The notes beneath the pieces were generated by a model. It did not search any database. It was not told where the DNA came from and worked only from the letters and a program-made list of their open reading frames with translations. Shown piece after piece: positions 31,282 to 40,880 of a stretch of DNA of 64,000 bases (the stretch's first letter is position 1; each line of letters starts with the position of its first letter). Source of the DNA: Bordetella parapertussis (GTDB lineage Bacteria > Pseudomonadota > Gammaproteobacteria > Burkholderiales > Burkholderiaceae_A); the NCBI GenBank assembly GCA_945862305.1, contig CAMAXF010000001.1:124001-188000 (forward strand), in the 5' to 3' direction. The position numbers were made by a program, and so were the translations under genes.

Positions 31282-32367
31282 ATGAATTCAAAATCAACCA
31301 GCCTGACCTACCGCGACGCTGGCGTGGACATCGATGCCGGCGACGCCCTCGTCGACCGCATCAAGCCGCTGGCCAAGCGCACCATGCGGCCAGAGGTGCT
31401 CGCGGGCATTGGCGGCTTCGGCGCCCTGTGTGGCCTGCCCAAAGGGCTGGTGGAGCCCGTGCTGGTGTCCGGCACTGATGGCGTGGGCACCAAGCTCAAG
31501 CTGGCCTTCGCCCTGGACCGGCACGACACCGTGGGCATCGACCTCGTGGCCATGAGTGTGAACGACATTCTCGTTCAGGGGGCGGAGCCGCTCTTCTTTC
31601 TGGATTATTTCGCCTGTGGCCGCCTCGCGCTCGACACGGCCGCCGCCGTGGTGGGCGGCATTGCCAAGGGCTGTGAGGCCTCGGGCTGCGCCCTGATTGG
31701 TGGTGAAACAGCCGAGATGCCCGGCATGTACCCTGATGGCGAATACGACCTGGCCGGCTTTGCCGTGGGCGTGGTTGAGCGGGCCAAGATCCTCGATGGC
31801 CGTAAGGTGGCGGCCGGCGATGTGGTGCTTGGCCTGGCCTCCAGCGGCTTTCACAGCAATGGTTACTCCCTGGTTCGGGCCGTGCTCGAGCGACGATTTG
31901 GGTCCATCACCCGCTCGGCCTTGTCCACGGTAAAGATGGAATCCTCGCCAGGCTCGGGCCAGATGGCGAGCCTGGATGACCTGGTCATGGCACCCACACG
32001 CCTGTATGTGAAGTCGGTCTTGGCGGCCCTGCGCGCCCATCCCGAGTCGGTGCACGCCCTGGCCCACATCACGGGTGGTGGCCTGGTGGGCAACATTCCC
32101 CGGGTGCTGCCCGACGACCTCATGGTCACACTCGATGCGTCGGCCTGGCCCATGCCGGCCCTGATGTCCTTTGTGCAGGCCGAGGGGCAGATTGCCACCG
32201 ATGAGATGCACCGCGTCTTCAACTGCGGCCTTGGCATGGTGGTGGTCGTGCCCGCGTCCGCAGCCGAGGCGGTGGGGGCCACGCTCACCGCCCATGGCGA
32301 GCGGGTTTATCGCGTGGGCGAGGTCGGCCCGCGGCCAGCCAACTCGGCGCAGACCGTGATCAACTGA
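31282..32367 (+). CDS. purM: Phosphoribosylformylglycinamidine cyclo-ligase (AIR synthase)
   Basis: 361 residues. Closes the imidazole ring in purine synthesis. Typical segments are [60 protein letters not shown] (read in two parts), [11 protein letters not shown] and [15 protein letters not shown]. Its 3' end overlaps the convergent miaA by 61 bp. Confidence 0.97.
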   Translation: MNSKSTSLTYRDAGVDIDAGDALVDRIKPLAKRTMRPEVLAGIGGFGALCGLPKGLVEPVLVSGTDGVGTKLKLAFALDRHDTVGIDLVAMSVNDILVQGAEPLFFLDYFACGRLALDTAAAVVGGIAKGCEASGCALIGGETAEMPGMYPDGEYDLAGFAVGVVERAKILDGRKVAAGDVVLGLASSGFHSNGYSLVRAVLERRFGSITRSALSTVKMESSPGSGQMASLDDLVMAPTRLYVKSVLAALRAHPESVHALAHITGGGLVGNIPRVLPDDLMVTLDASAWPMPALMSFVQAEGQIATDEMHRVFNCGLGMVVVVPASAAEAVGATLTAHGERVYRVGEVGPRPANSAQTVIN

Positions 32368-33284
32368 TCCATCGACTGGGCCTGTGGGTCGACCCGAGTC
32401 ACGTTTTCAAAACTGCGAAGCCAGGTGAGTTGTCGTTTGGCCAGTTGGCGGGTGGCCTCCACCGCCTTCTGCGAGAAGGCCTCCACCGACTCAAAGCCGG
32501 GCGCTCGACTCAGAAAGGCCCAGGCCTGCCGGTAGCCCACGGCCCGCATGCTCGGATGCTGGGCTGTGAGGCCGGGCCTTCCTTTGAGCGTGCGCACCTC
32601 ATTCAGAAAGCCGCTGGCCAGCATGGCGTCCAGCCGTTGGGCAATGCGTGTGTGTAGCCAGCTACGGTCCTCGGGCAGGAGGGCCAGGGTCTGCAAGGGC
32701 CCCAGGGGCGGCAGCCCCTGGCCCTCGGCCTGGCTTTTGGCAATCCACTGGGTCAGGCTTTGGCCGGTCTCCTCGAGCACTTCGAGCGCCCGTGCGATGC
32801 GCTGGGCATCCTGGGGCGAGAGCCGGGCGGCGGTGTCAGGGTCGCGCTCGGCGAGTTGCGCATGCAGGGCGGGCCAGCCCTGCCGGCGTGCGGCCTGGGC
32901 AATGCGCTCGCGTGTCTCGTTGCTGCAGCGAGGCAGGGCGTCGATGCCGTCTCGCATGGCCTTGAAGTAGAGCATGGTGCCGCCCACCAGCACGGGTGTG
33001 TGCCCCCGCTGAAGAATCTCCGCCACGACCTGTCGTGCCGCCTCGAGGTGATCGGCCACAGAGTGGGCATCTTCTGGGGCGCAGCAGTCGATGAGGTGGT
33101 GTGGCACCTCGGCCTGCTCCTGTGCCGAGGGCTTGGCCGTGCCGATGTCCATGCCCGTGTAGACCAAGGCCGAGTCGATGCTCACGATCTCCACGGTACC
33201 CAGCCGCCCCGAGCGGGCGAGCGCCATGGCCAGGCTCGATTTTCCGCTGGCCGTGGGGCCCAGGATGCACAGCAGCGGTGTCAC
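32307..33284 (-). CDS. miaA: tRNA dimethylallyltransferase MiaA
   Basis: 325 residues. Adds the dimethylallyl group to A37 of tRNAs reading UNN codons. The P-loop [17 protein letters not shown] is at the N-terminus, followed by [28 protein letters not shown] and [14 protein letters not shown] start overlaps the mutL stop as GTGA (33281-33284). The last 20 codons lie opposite the 3' end of purM. Confidence 0.94.
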   Translation of the reverse strand: MTPLLCILGPTASGKSSLAMALARSGRLGTVEIVSIDSALVYTGMDIGTAKPSAQEQAEVPHHLIDCCAPEDAHSVADHLEAARQVVAEILQRGHTPVLVGGTMLYFKAMRDGIDALPRCSNETRERIAQAARRQGWPALHAQLAERDPDTAARLSPQDAQRIARALEVLEETGQSLTQWIAKSQAEGQGLPPLGPLQTLALLPEDRSWLHTRIAQRLDAMLASGFLNEVRTLKGRPGLTAQHPSMRAVGYRQAWAFLSRAPGFESVEAFSQKAVEATRQLAKRQLTWLRSFENVTRVDPQAQSMDQLITVCAELAGRGPTSPTR

Positions 33285-35083
33285 TGGCCGCGCAGGAACA
33301 GGCGGTCGATGTCCCCAAGGCTCCACTGCAGCCAGATGGGCCGACCGTGGTTGCACTGGTCTGCGCGGGCTGTCTGCTCCATGTCGCGCAGCAGCTGATT
33401 CATCTCCGGCAGGCTCAGGCTTCGATGGGCCCGCACGGCGGCATGGCAGGCCATGGTGGCCAGGAGCGCATCGCGCTCGGCCGCAAGCCCCGTGGCAGAC
33501 CCCTGCTCGCCGAGTTCGTGCAGGGTGTCGCGCACCAGGGGTTCGAGTGGCACTTGTGAGAGCAGGCTGGGCACCCCGCGAATGGCGAGCATGTCGGCGC
33601 CCAGTGGCGTGACGAGCAGGCCCAGGCCGAGCAGGGTGCTGGATTCACGCTGTGCCAGCTCAACCTCGTCGGCCGTGGCCTTCATGGTCAGGGGCTCGAG
33701 CAGGGTCTGCACATTGGCCTGGGTGCTCTGTTTCAGGCGCTCATAGACCACGCGTTCATGGGCTGCGTGCATGTCGACAAGCACCAGCCCGTGGGCGTTC
33801 TGGGCCAGGATGTAAATGCCATGCAGCTGGGCGAGCGCATAGCCCAAGGGATGCGGCTGCTCGGCTGTGGGTGCGGGTGGCTCGGCCACCCAGGCGGTGT
33901 TGGCGTTCAGGCCCGCGGGGGCGGCCGCAAATGCATGCTGGACATCGCCCGGGGCAGCCTGCAATGGTCCGCTGGCCGGTGCACTCAGCGCCTTGTAAAG
34001 GGGCATGCTGCTCTGCAGGTGGCCCCAGGAGGACGCCACCTTGGCCGTGGCCTCGGGGCCATGGCCCGCCATGCCCGACGTGGGAAGGCCTGTGGCCAGC
34101 GCCTGGCTGCTCGCCAGTGCAGCCTTGCAGGCCGAGAGCACGGCCTGAAACACGGCCTGCCCCTCACGGAAGCGCACCTCGGCCTTGGCTGGGTGCACGT
34201 TGACATCCACCAGCTCGGGGTCGAGGCTCAGGGAGACGACCGCCGTGGGCTGTCGATCCCCGTGCAGCACGTCCGCATAGGCCATGCGCAAGGCCTGGAT
34301 GAGCAGTCGGTCGCGCACCGCCCGGCCATTCACAAAGAAGTACTGCTGCTCAGATCGTCCCGTGACGGCCGTGGGCACCTGCAGCCAGGCCTCGAGTCGC
34401 AGTGGGCCGCGTTGTTCATCCACCCGTCGAAGGCTGGCCTCCTCGAGGTCCAGGACCTGCGCCACCCGCCGGCTGGATTCACTGGGGGCGAGCCGCATCA
34501 CGACCCGGTCTTGGTGGCTGAGCTGCCATTCAATGGCGGGCTGGATGAGGGCCTGACGAACAAAGGCCTCGCGGGCATGGCCCCATTCGGTGGCCGGTGT
34601 CTTGAGGAATCGACGCCGCGCGGGCACGGCATGAAAGAGCGCCTGAACATCCACCGTGGTGCCCACGCCGCCCGCAGCGGGCGCCACCGACCAGGTCCCA
34701 CTCCCATTGCTGATCTGGCTTGCATGCTCGGCCTGTGCGGTGCGGCTGGTGAGCGTGAGCTGCGCCACCGATGCCACCGCGGCCAGGGCCTCACCACGAA
34801 AGCCGTGGCTGCCGATGCGCTGGAGATCCTCCATCGAGCGAATCTTGCTGGTGGCGTGTCGTGTGACCGCAAGGCCAAGCTCGTCGGCCGCAATCCCATG
34901 GCCATCGTCCTGCACACGAATGCGACGAATGCCACCGTCTTCCAAGGCCAGGCTGATGCGCTGCGCCCCGCTGTCCACGGCGTTCTCAAGCAATTCCTTC
35001 ACGACCGATGCCGGCCGCTCGATGACCTCGCCGGCCGCAATCTGGCTGATGAGCAGGTCTGGAAGGAGTGCGATCGTGGCCAT
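33281..35083 (-). CDS. mutL: DNA mismatch repair protein MutL, endonuclease type
   Basis: 600 residues. The N-terminal GHKL ATPase has KELLENAVDSGA, DDGHGIAADEL and GSHGFRGEALAAVASV. After a variable linker, the C-terminal domain contains DMHAAHERVVYE, which fits the D[QM]HAxxExxxxE endonuclease motif, and CNHGRP near the end. This type nicks DNA itself, which agrees with the absence of MutH in betaproteobacteria. Downstream miaA is coupled; amiC lies upstream. Confidence 0.96.
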   Translation of the reverse strand: MATIALLPDLLISQIAAGEVIERPASVVKELLENAVDSGAQRISLALEDGGIRRIRVQDDGHGIAADELGLAVTRHATSKIRSMEDLQRIGSHGFRGEALAAVASVAQLTLTSRTAQAEHASQISNGSGTWSVAPAAGGVGTTVDVQALFHAVPARRRFLKTPATEWGHAREAFVRQALIQPAIEWQLSHQDRVVMRLAPSESSRRVAQVLDLEEASLRRVDEQRGPLRLEAWLQVPTAVTGRSEQQYFFVNGRAVRDRLLIQALRMAYADVLHGDRQPTAVVSLSLDPELVDVNVHPAKAEVRFREGQAVFQAVLSACKAALASSQALATGLPTSGMAGHGPEATAKVASSWGHLQSSMPLYKALSAPASGPLQAAPGDVQHAFAAAPAGLNANTAWVAEPPAPTAEQPHPLGYALAQLHGIYILAQNAHGLVLVDMHAAHERVVYERLKQSTQANVQTLLEPLTMKATADEVELAQRESSTLLGLGLLVTPLGADMLAIRGVPSLLSQVPLEPLVRDTLHELGEQGSATGLAAERDALLATMACHAAVRAHRSLSLPEMNQLLRDMEQTARADQCNHGRPIWLQWSLGDIDRLFLRGQ

Positions 35084-35091
35084 GCGCGGGT

Positions 35092-36348
35092 CTACATCAG
35101 CCGAGACTTGGCCAGTGGCGGATTCTGGGCCAGGTAGGCCTTGATCCCATTGAGCAGGGCCTGGGCCATCTCTTGCTGGTAGTTCTCATCCCGCAGGCGT
35201 TTCTCTTCCTCGGGGTTGCTGATGAAGGCCGTCTCGACAAGGATGGATGGAATGTCGGGTGCCTTCAGCACGGCAAAGCCCGCCTGCTCCACCTGCTGCT
35301 TGTGCAGGCTGTTGACCCGTTTCATTTGGCCCAGCACCGCCTGACCCAGCTTGAGAGAGTCTTTGATCTGGGCGGTGGTGGACATGTCGAGCAGGGTCTG
35401 GGCGAGCTGCTGGTCCTGGCCCATGAGGCGAACCCCACCAATGCCATCGGCGGCATTCTCTTTCTGGGCCATCCAGCGGGCGGCCGCACTGGTGGCCCCC
35501 CGTTGGGACAAGACATAGACCGACGAGCCACGCGCCTTCGGCGACACCCAGGCATCGGCATGAATGGACACCATGAGGTCAGCCCGAACCTGCCGGGCCT
35601 TCTGCACCCGACGGCCCAGGGGCACGAAGTAATCGCCGTCTCGGGTGAGAAAGGCGCGCATGCCCGGCTCTTTGTCGATCTCTCGCTTGAGGCGTCGGGC
35701 AATGCGAAGCACCACATCCTTCTCGCGCGTTCCGCGCTTACCAATGGCACCAGGGTCTTCCCCGCCATGGCCTGGGTCCAGGGCCACCGTGACCAGTCGG
35801 TCCACGGTCGGAGGCTTGGCAGCCAGCCGGTCGCTGGGGGCGGGTGCTGCGGCTGCCGCCGTTGGTGCCGATGGTGCGGCCTCTGCCGCCTGGCTCTCAT
35901 AGCTTTTGAGAAAGGCCAGCAGTGGGTCTCGCTCCTCGATGGGGTAGAGGTCGATCACCACCCGGTGCTGGTACTGGGCAATGGGGGGCAGGGTGAAGAC
36001 CGAGGGCTTGATGGTCTGCTTGAGGTCGAAGACCAGTCGAACCGTGGTGGGCAGAAACTGGCCCACGCGCACCTGCGAAATGTAGGGGTCGTTGGCCTGA
36101 ATGCGGGCGACGAGGTCTTTCAGGGTGGGGTTGAGCGTGAGGCCTTCGAGGTCGACCACCAGGCGATCAGGGGCCGTGAGCAGGTGTGTTTTGAAGGAGA
36201 GGCCCGCGGTGTCGTGCTCAATGGCCACACGGGTGTAGTCGGGGGCAGGCCAGACCCGCACCGCCACCACGGCCACGGCCTGTGCCGGCGTGCGCAAGCC
36301 CAGCAGCAGGGTGGCACCCGAGGCCAGCAGCAGCGTTCGGCGCTTCAT
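35092..36348 (-). CDS. amiC: N-acetylmuramoyl-L-alanine amidase, AmiC-like
   Basis: 418 residues. A signal peptide with a twin-arginine-like start (MKRRTLLLASGATLLLG) ends near AQA (residue 24). An AMIN domain (about 28-135) for septal targeting, a Pro/Ala linker, then the Amidase_3 domain with zinc ligands in ALDPGHGGEDPGAIG, SIHADAW and VETAFISN. It cleaves the peptide stem from MurNAc during daughter-cell separation. It overlaps tsaE by ATGA and is followed by mutL, a common order. Confidence 0.94.
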   Translation of the reverse strand: MKRRTLLLASGATLLLGLRTPAQAVAVVAVRVWPAPDYTRVAIEHDTAGLSFKTHLLTAPDRLVVDLEGLTLNPTLKDLVARIQANDPYISQVRVGQFLPTTVRLVFDLKQTIKPSVFTLPPIAQYQHRVVIDLYPIEERDPLLAFLKSYESQAAEAAPSAPTAAAAAPAPSDRLAAKPPTVDRLVTVALDPGHGGEDPGAIGKRGTREKDVVLRIARRLKREIDKEPGMRAFLTRDGDYFVPLGRRVQKARQVRADLMVSIHADAWVSPKARGSSVYVLSQRGATSAAARWMAQKENAADGIGGVRLMGQDQQLAQTLLDMSTTAQIKDSLKLGQAVLGQMKRVNSLHKQQVEQAGFAVLKAPDIPSILVETAFISNPEEEKRLRDENYQQEMAQALLNGIKAYLAQNPPLAKSRLM

Positions 36349-36866
36349 GTCTGCGCCTCGCTCGCCAGGGCCTCCAGGCAGGCCAGCACCTCAGGCTGGT
36401 CGGTCTTTGCGGTGAGCAGTCGCGGGCCCTCCGGCGCGTCAGGATCGGCCCAGTCGATGCGCATGGTCAGGTCGGGGCTCGGCAGGCCATGCCCGTGCTC
36501 GGGCCACTCCACCACCACCAGGCCTTCCGAGAAGGCTTCGCGCAGACCTGCACTGCGCCAGGCATGGGGGTCGGTGAGCCGATAGAGGTCGATGTGGTGA
36601 ATCACCAGTGGGCCGAGGTCGTAGCGCTCGGCCACGGCAAAGCTTGGGCTCTTGATCCGGCCCGTCACGCCCAGGGCCTGCAGCAGGCCGCGGGCAAAAC
36701 TCGTCTTGCCAGCACCGAGTTCGCCCGAGAGGGTCAGCACGCGCAAATGACCGGCCAGCACGGGCTGCGCAAGGCTGGCCGCGATGCGCAGCATGGCGGG
36801 CTCGTCACACGGTTTGAATCGAACCGCTGGGCGGTCAACAATCATGGAATGTCTGGTCTCCAACAC
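36345..36866 (-). CDS. tsaE: tRNA threonylcarbamoyladenosine biosynthesis ATPase TsaE
   Basis: 173 residues from a GTG at 36866. Walker A is GELGAGKTSFARGLL; the later segments SPSFAVAERY, IHHIDLYRL and VVVEWPEHG are typical. TsaE drives the t6A enzyme with TsaB and TsaD; tsaD is encoded at 39510-40589. GACAAT lies 6 nt before the GTG, a possible -10. An internal ATG at 36845 would give 166 residues. With the GTG start the gene overlaps the 5' end of divergent queG. Confidence 0.9.
   Translation of the reverse strand: MLETRHSMIVDRPAVRFKPCDEPAMLRIAASLAQPVLAGHLRVLTLSGELGAGKTSFARGLLQALGVTGRIKSPSFAVAERYDLGPLVIHHIDLYRLTDPHAWRSAGLREAFSEGLVVVEWPEHGHGLPSPDLTMRIDWADPDAPEGPRLLTAKTDQPEVLACLEALASEAQT
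36814..36842 (+). promoter_or_regulatory. queG promoter, probably leaderless
   Basis: TTGAAT (36814-36819) and AACAAT (36837-36842) are separated by exactly 17 bp. The -10 ends 6 nt before the queG ATG, so transcription would start at or next to the start codon. The promoter lies within the tsaE coding region on the other strand. Confidence 0.6.
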
Positions 36867-37976
36867 GCGTCTATTGTCACCGATCCCTCGGACCTGGACG
36901 CGCTCGAAGGCTGGTCGCGCGAGCTGGGTTTTTCAAGCGTGGGGGTGCTCTCGCTCTCGCAGGAGTGGTCTGCCAGCGAGGCCGTGTCTCGAATGCGGGA
37001 CTGGCTCGCCCAGGGCCTGCACGGCGAGATGTCTTACCTGGCGCGGCACATGCCGCTTCGAGCCCAGCACGACGCGCTCTTGCCAGGTGCGCGCAGCGCC
37101 GTCATGGTCACCATGGATTACCTCCCAGAGGCCGAGGACTGGCAGGCCAAAGAGGATGCAGCCGTGTCCGATCCGAACCGGGCAGTGGTCTCGGTCTATG
37201 CCCGGGGTCGGGATTATCACAAGGTGCTTCGGCAACGGCTTGCGGCGCTGGCGCGGCGGATGCAGGAGGCATGGGGCCCCCTGGGCCATCGGGCCTGTGT
37301 GGACTCGGCCCCGATCATGGAGGTGGAGTGGGCACGGCAGGCAGGCCTTGGCTGGCGAGGCAAGCACACCCTATTGCTCTCTCGCGCCCGAGGTTCGATG
37401 TTCTTCCTGGGCACCTTGCTCACCGACCGGCCTTTGCCGGCCACCGCCCCGGTGTCTGATCACTGTGGCAGCTGCACCGCCTGCCTTGCGGCCTGCCCCA
37501 CGCAGGCATTTCTCGGGCCCTACCAGCTCGATGCGAGGCGCTGCATCTCTTACCTGACGATCGAGCATGCAGGCGCCATCCCCGAGGCCCTTCGTCCGCT
37601 CATGGGCAACCGCGTCTATGGCTGCGATGACTGCCAGCGGGTCTGCCCCTGGAACAAGCATGCCCAGACGGCGAGCCTGCCCGACTTCGATGTTCGCCAT
37701 GGCCTGGGTGCGGCCGATTTGGTGAGCCTTTTCGCCTGGGATGAGGCGACGTTTACGGCTCGACATGCGGGCAGTGCGATCGCCCGCATCGGCCACGTCC
37801 GGTGGCTGCGCAATCTGGCCGTTGGCCTGGGCAATGCGCTGCGGGCCGCGGCCAGCTCGGGCCGGCTGGCCGACTGCGAGACGATTCGTGTGGCCCTGCA
37901 GGCCAGGGCGGCGCACGCCAGTGACCTGGTTCGAGAACATGTGGCCTGGGCCTTGGCCCAGGCGCCCGACCGATGA
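36849..37976 (+). CDS. queG: Epoxyqueuosine reductase
   Basis: 375 residues. A cobalamin and iron-sulfur enzyme that reduces epoxyqueuosine to queuosine in tRNA. Two 4Fe-4S motifs are seen: CGSCTACLAACPTQ and CDDCQRVCPWNKHAQ, with DARRCISYLTIEHAG between. The ATG at 36849 gives MSGLQHASIVTDP. It needs B12, which is of interest beside the adenosyltransferase at 501-1133, although QueG uses cobalamin without adenosyl transfer. It overlaps xerD by ATGA. Confidence 0.95.
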   Translation: MSGLQHASIVTDPSDLDALEGWSRELGFSSVGVLSLSQEWSASEAVSRMRDWLAQGLHGEMSYLARHMPLRAQHDALLPGARSAVMVTMDYLPEAEDWQAKEDAAVSDPNRAVVSVYARGRDYHKVLRQRLAALARRMQEAWGPLGHRACVDSAPIMEVEWARQAGLGWRGKHTLLLSRARGSMFFLGTLLTDRPLPATAPVSDHCGSCTACLAACPTQAFLGPYQLDARRCISYLTIEHAGAIPEALRPLMGNRVYGCDDCQRVCPWNKHAQTASLPDFDVRHGLGAADLVSLFAWDEATFTARHAGSAIARIGHVRWLRNLAVGLGNALRAAASSGRLADCETIRVALQARAAHASDLVREHVAWALAQAPDR

Positions 37977-38887
37977 GCAAGCCCTTGGTGTCGGCCGCCG
38001 ACGAGGCGCTGATTGCCCAGTTCGTAGAGGGCCTCTGGTTGGAGGAGGGGCTCGCCGCCAACACCCGACTCGCCTATGCACGCGACCTCACCGACCTGGC
38101 CAGTTGGTGCGAAGGCCAGGCGGAGGTTCCCGCCCTGCGCGACCTTCGCCCGGTCGACCTGCTCGCCTACCTGCAGAGTCGGCATGGCCAGTTGCGCGCC
38201 TCGAGCTTCAATCGCAGGCTCTCGTGCATTCGACGCTTCTACGGCTGGCTGGTGCGACAGGGCCTTCGGCCCGAGGACCCTTCGCATGACCTCGCCTCGG
38301 CCCGTCAGCCCGAACGCTTCCCGAAGGCGCCTGCCGAGGCGCAGGTGGAGGCCCTTCTGGCTTCACCCGATGTGGCGAGCGCGCGGGGCCTGCGGGACAA
38401 GGCCATGCTCGAGCTGCTCTATGCCACGGGCCTGAGGGTCTCTGAGCTGGTGGGCCTGAGCCTGCACCAGGTGGGCCTCTCCGAGGGTCTGGTGCGGGTG
38501 GTGGGCAAGGGTGGCAAGGAGCGTCTCGTGCCGTACGGCCAAGAGGCTGGCCATTGGCTGGCGGCCTACCTGCAGACCGCCCGGGCCATGCTCCTGGGGC
38601 CGCGTCTGTCGGAGGTGGTCTTTGTCACCGAGCGCGGCGCAGCCATGACCCGGCAGTACTTCTGGCAGCTCATCAAGCGCTATGGCCAGAAGGCTGGCCT
38701 TCCTGCTGGCCTCTCCCCCCATGCGCTTCGTCACGCCTTTGCCACCCACCTGCTCAACCATGGCGCAGACCTGCGCGCCGTGCAGATGCTTCTCGGCCAT
38801 GCGGACATTTCCACGACCCAGGTCTACACCCATGTGGCCCGGGAGCGCCTCTCCAAGCTGCATGCACAGCACCATCCCCGCGCGTAG
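37973..38887 (+). CDS. xerD: Site-specific tyrosine recombinase XerD
   Basis: 304 residues. With XerC it resolves chromosome dimers at dif. The N-terminal SAM-like domain contains GLAANTRLAYARDL; the catalytic domain has Arg in ATGLRVSEL, Lys in GKGGKERLVP, HALRHAFATHLL, LGHADISTTQ and the tyrosine nucleophile in VYTHV. XerD is preferred to XerC because of its overall match in the N-terminal region and length; this is a judgement. The dif site is not in view. Confidence 0.9.
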   Translation: MSKPLVSAADEALIAQFVEGLWLEEGLAANTRLAYARDLTDLASWCEGQAEVPALRDLRPVDLLAYLQSRHGQLRASSFNRRLSCIRRFYGWLVRQGLRPEDPSHDLASARQPERFPKAPAEAQVEALLASPDVASARGLRDKAMLELLYATGLRVSELVGLSLHQVGLSEGLVRVVGKGGKERLVPYGQEAGHWLAAYLQTARAMLLGPRLSEVVFVTERGAAMTRQYFWQLIKRYGQKAGLPAGLSPHALRHAFATHLLNHGADLRAVQMLLGHADISTTQVYTHVARERLSKLHAQHHPRA

Positions 38888-38907
38888 GCCAGGGGCATAA
38901 TCCGCCC

Positions 38908-39552
38908 ATGGAAGACAACGCCTCGATGCTCGTCGTTGCCGCAGGTGTGGTGACCGCCTACCTGATGGGATCGGTCTCGAGCGCCATTGTCGTGAGCCGG
39001 CTGCGCGGCCTGGCCGACCCCAGGAGCTATGGCTCGGGAAACCCGGGCGCGACCAACATGCTGCGCAGTGGCGACAAGGTCGCAGCCGCCATTACTCTGC
39101 TGGGCGATGCGGTCAAAGGGTTGTTGGCAGTGACCCTGCTGCCCGTGGTTTTTCAGCTTGATGTGCCGCTGTTTCTGGCCTCTGTGGCCTTGGCAGTCTT
39201 CGTGGGCCACCTCTTTCCGATCTTCTTTGGCTTTCGGGGTGGCAAGGGTGTGGCCACGGCCTTGGGCGTGCTGCTGGGCCTGTCGGCCGAGGTGGGCCTG
39301 GCCTGCCTGCTGTGCTGGATGCTGGTCTTTGGCGTCAGCCGTATTTCATCGCTCTCGGCCCTGGTGGCTGCATCGGCCGCACCCCTCATCTGGTGGGTCT
39401 TTCACGGGGCCGAGGAGGTCTTCGTCGCGGTGCTGGCCATGACCGCCTTGCTGCTGTGGCGGCACGCATCGAACATTCGGGCGCTGTTGAAGGGTTCTGA
39501 GAAGGGCTTTCAGGCCGGCAAGCCCAGTGACGACAAATCCCAACGGGGCTGA
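38908..39552 (+). CDS. plsY: Glycerol-3-phosphate acyltransferase PlsY
   Basis: 214 residues with about five membrane helices. Transfers acyl groups from acyl phosphate to glycerol 3-phosphate, the first step of phospholipid synthesis. Motifs are DPRSYGSGNPGATNMLR, GHLFPIFFGFRGGKGVAT and LLLWRHASNIRALLKG. The ATG at 38908 is preceded by CATAAT with 6 nt between, a possible -10. The 3' end overlaps convergent tsaD by 43 bp. Confidence 0.95.
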   Translation: MEDNASMLVVAAGVVTAYLMGSVSSAIVVSRLRGLADPRSYGSGNPGATNMLRSGDKVAAAITLLGDAVKGLLAVTLLPVVFQLDVPLFLASVALAVFVGHLFPIFFGFRGGKGVATALGVLLGLSAEVGLACLLCWMLVFGVSRISSLSALVAASAAPLIWWVFHGAEEVFVAVLAMTALLLWRHASNIRALLKGSEKGFQAGKPSDDKSQRG

Positions 39553-40589
39553 GCGCGAATGAGGCCAGCGGGCTGACCCGCCTGGCCGGCCGCATGCCGA
39601 AGGGCGGCTGCCCAGGCAATCATCACGCCGTTGTCGGTGCACAGCGCCGGCGGCGGAAAGCAGACCTGCACGCCATGGGCCAGGGCCTGCTCCGCCAGGG
39701 CAGCCCGCAAGGCCTGGTTGGCGCTCACGCCACCGGCAATGACGAGGGTCTTCACGCCAGAGGAGGCCATCGCGGCCATGGATTTCGACACCAGCACATC
39801 CACGATGGCCGCCTGCAGGCTTGCGGCGAGGTCGGCCCGGTCGGTGTCTGAGAGTGGTTGGTGCTTTTGCACCTGGGTGAGCACGGCCGTCTTCAGGCCC
39901 GCAAAGCTGAAGTCAAAGCCAGGCCGATGCTTGAGCGGGCGTGGCAGGCCGAATCGGCTGGGGTTGCCGGTGGTGGCGCAGCGCGCGATCTCCGGGCCAC
40001 CGGGGTAGCCCAGCCCCATGAGCTGGGCGGATTTGTCGAAGGCCTCGCCGGCCGCATCGTCGATGGTGTCGCCGAGCAGGCTGTACTGGCCAATCCCATC
40101 AACTTGCATGAGCTGGGTGTGCCCGCCCGAGACCAGCAGCGCCACGAAGGGAAAGGTCAGGCCTTGGGCCGAGGGGTCGAGCAGGGGCGACAGCAGGTGG
40201 GCTTCGAGGTGGTGAATGCCCATGACGGGCTTTTGAAGCCCGGCCGCGAGCCCATGGGTGACACTTGTGCCCACCAGCAGGGCGCCAGCCAGGCCGGGTC
40301 CTTCGGTCACGGCCAGTAGGTCGACGTCTTGCAGTTGGCGGCCGGCCTGGGCGAGGCAGGCCTCGAGCAGGGGCAGGATGCGGAGCAGATGGTCGCGCGA
40401 GGCCAGTTCGGGCACCACCCCACCGTAGACCTGGTGGAGGTCGACCTGGGAGTGAAGCGCCTGGCCCAAGAGTGTGGCCTTGGGCAGGCCGCTCCCGGGG
40501 CTTGGCTGCACCTCGAGCAGGGCCACGCCGGTCTCGTCACAGGAGGTTTCGATGCCCAGCACGAGGCATTGGCTTGCGGAATTCGGCAT
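39510..40589 (-). CDS. tsaD: tRNA N6-adenosine threonylcarbamoyltransferase TsaD
   Basis: 359 residues. Transfers threonylcarbamoyl to A37 of ANN-reading tRNAs. The ASKHA fold is shown by [17 protein letters not shown], the iron-binding [21 protein letters not shown], and [22 protein letters not shown] (read in two parts), with the [12 protein letters not shown] motif near the end. It is divergent from rpsU, an arrangement shared with E. coli. Confidence 0.97.
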   Translation of the reverse strand: MPNSASQCLVLGIETSCDETGVALLEVQPSPGSGLPKATLLGQALHSQVDLHQVYGGVVPELASRDHLLRILPLLEACLAQAGRQLQDVDLLAVTEGPGLAGALLVGTSVTHGLAAGLQKPVMGIHHLEAHLLSPLLDPSAQGLTFPFVALLVSGGHTQLMQVDGIGQYSLLGDTIDDAAGEAFDKSAQLMGLGYPGGPEIARCATTGNPSRFGLPRPLKHRPGFDFSFAGLKTAVLTQVQKHQPLSDTDRADLAASLQAAIVDVLVSKSMAAMASSGVKTLVIAGGVSANQALRAALAEQALAHGVQVCFPPPALCTDNGVMIAWAAALRHAAGQAGQPAGLIRAQPRWDLSSLGLPA

Positions 40590-40599
40590 GGTCAGTCAC

Positions 40600-40629
40600 A
40601 ATTTACCTTTTTCGCCGAGAAATCTTCAA
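40600..40629 (-). promoter_or_regulatory. tsaD promoter
   Basis: On the minus strand TTGAAG (-35, 40629-40624) and TAAATT (-10, 40605-40600) are separated by 18 bp, and the tsaD ATG follows after 10 nt. The same 45-bp region must hold the rpsU promoter on the other strand, where TTTACC-17-TTCAAT (40602-40630) is a weak candidate. Confidence 0.5.
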
Positions 40630-40634
40630 TACAC

Positions 40635-40847
40635 ATGCCATTAGTCCGCCCCAAAGAAAACGAGCCCTTTGAAGCCGCCATGCGGCGCTTTAAGCGCACC
40701 ATCGAGAAAATCGGCCTGCTCAATGAGCTTCGCGCCCGCGAGTTCTACGAGAAGCCCACGGCCGAGCGCAAGCGCAAGAAGGCTGCGGCGGTGAAGCGCC
40801 ATTACAAACGGGTTCGCAGCCAGATGCTGCCTGCTCGCAAGTACTAA
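40635..40847 (+). CDS. rpsU: 30S ribosomal protein S21
   Basis: 70 residues, the normal length for S21. It begins [20 protein letters not shown] and ends RKY; the middle and end are very basic ([16 protein letters not shown]). First gene of the rpsU-dnaG-rpoD macromolecular synthesis series. No clear Shine-Dalgarno precedes the ATG, a known property of S21 leaders in some bacteria. Confidence 0.98.
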   Translation: MPLVRPKENEPFEAAMRRFKRTIEKIGLLNELRAREFYEKPTAERKRKKAAAVKRHYKRVRSQMLPARKY

Positions 40848-40863
40848 AGCTTTTCGCGCGTTC

Positions 40864-40880
40864 GGCGTCACAATGACGCC
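40864..40880 (+). promoter_or_regulatory. Perfect inverted repeat abutting the dnaG start
   Basis: GGCGTCA-CAA-TGACGCC is a perfect 7-bp inverted repeat with a 3-nt loop ending at the base before the dnaG ATG. In RNA it would form a stable hairpin on the start codon's 5' side. It could limit DnaG translation or be a processing or attenuation site between rpsU and dnaG. It also contains CACAAT, a possible -10. Confidence 0.6.
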
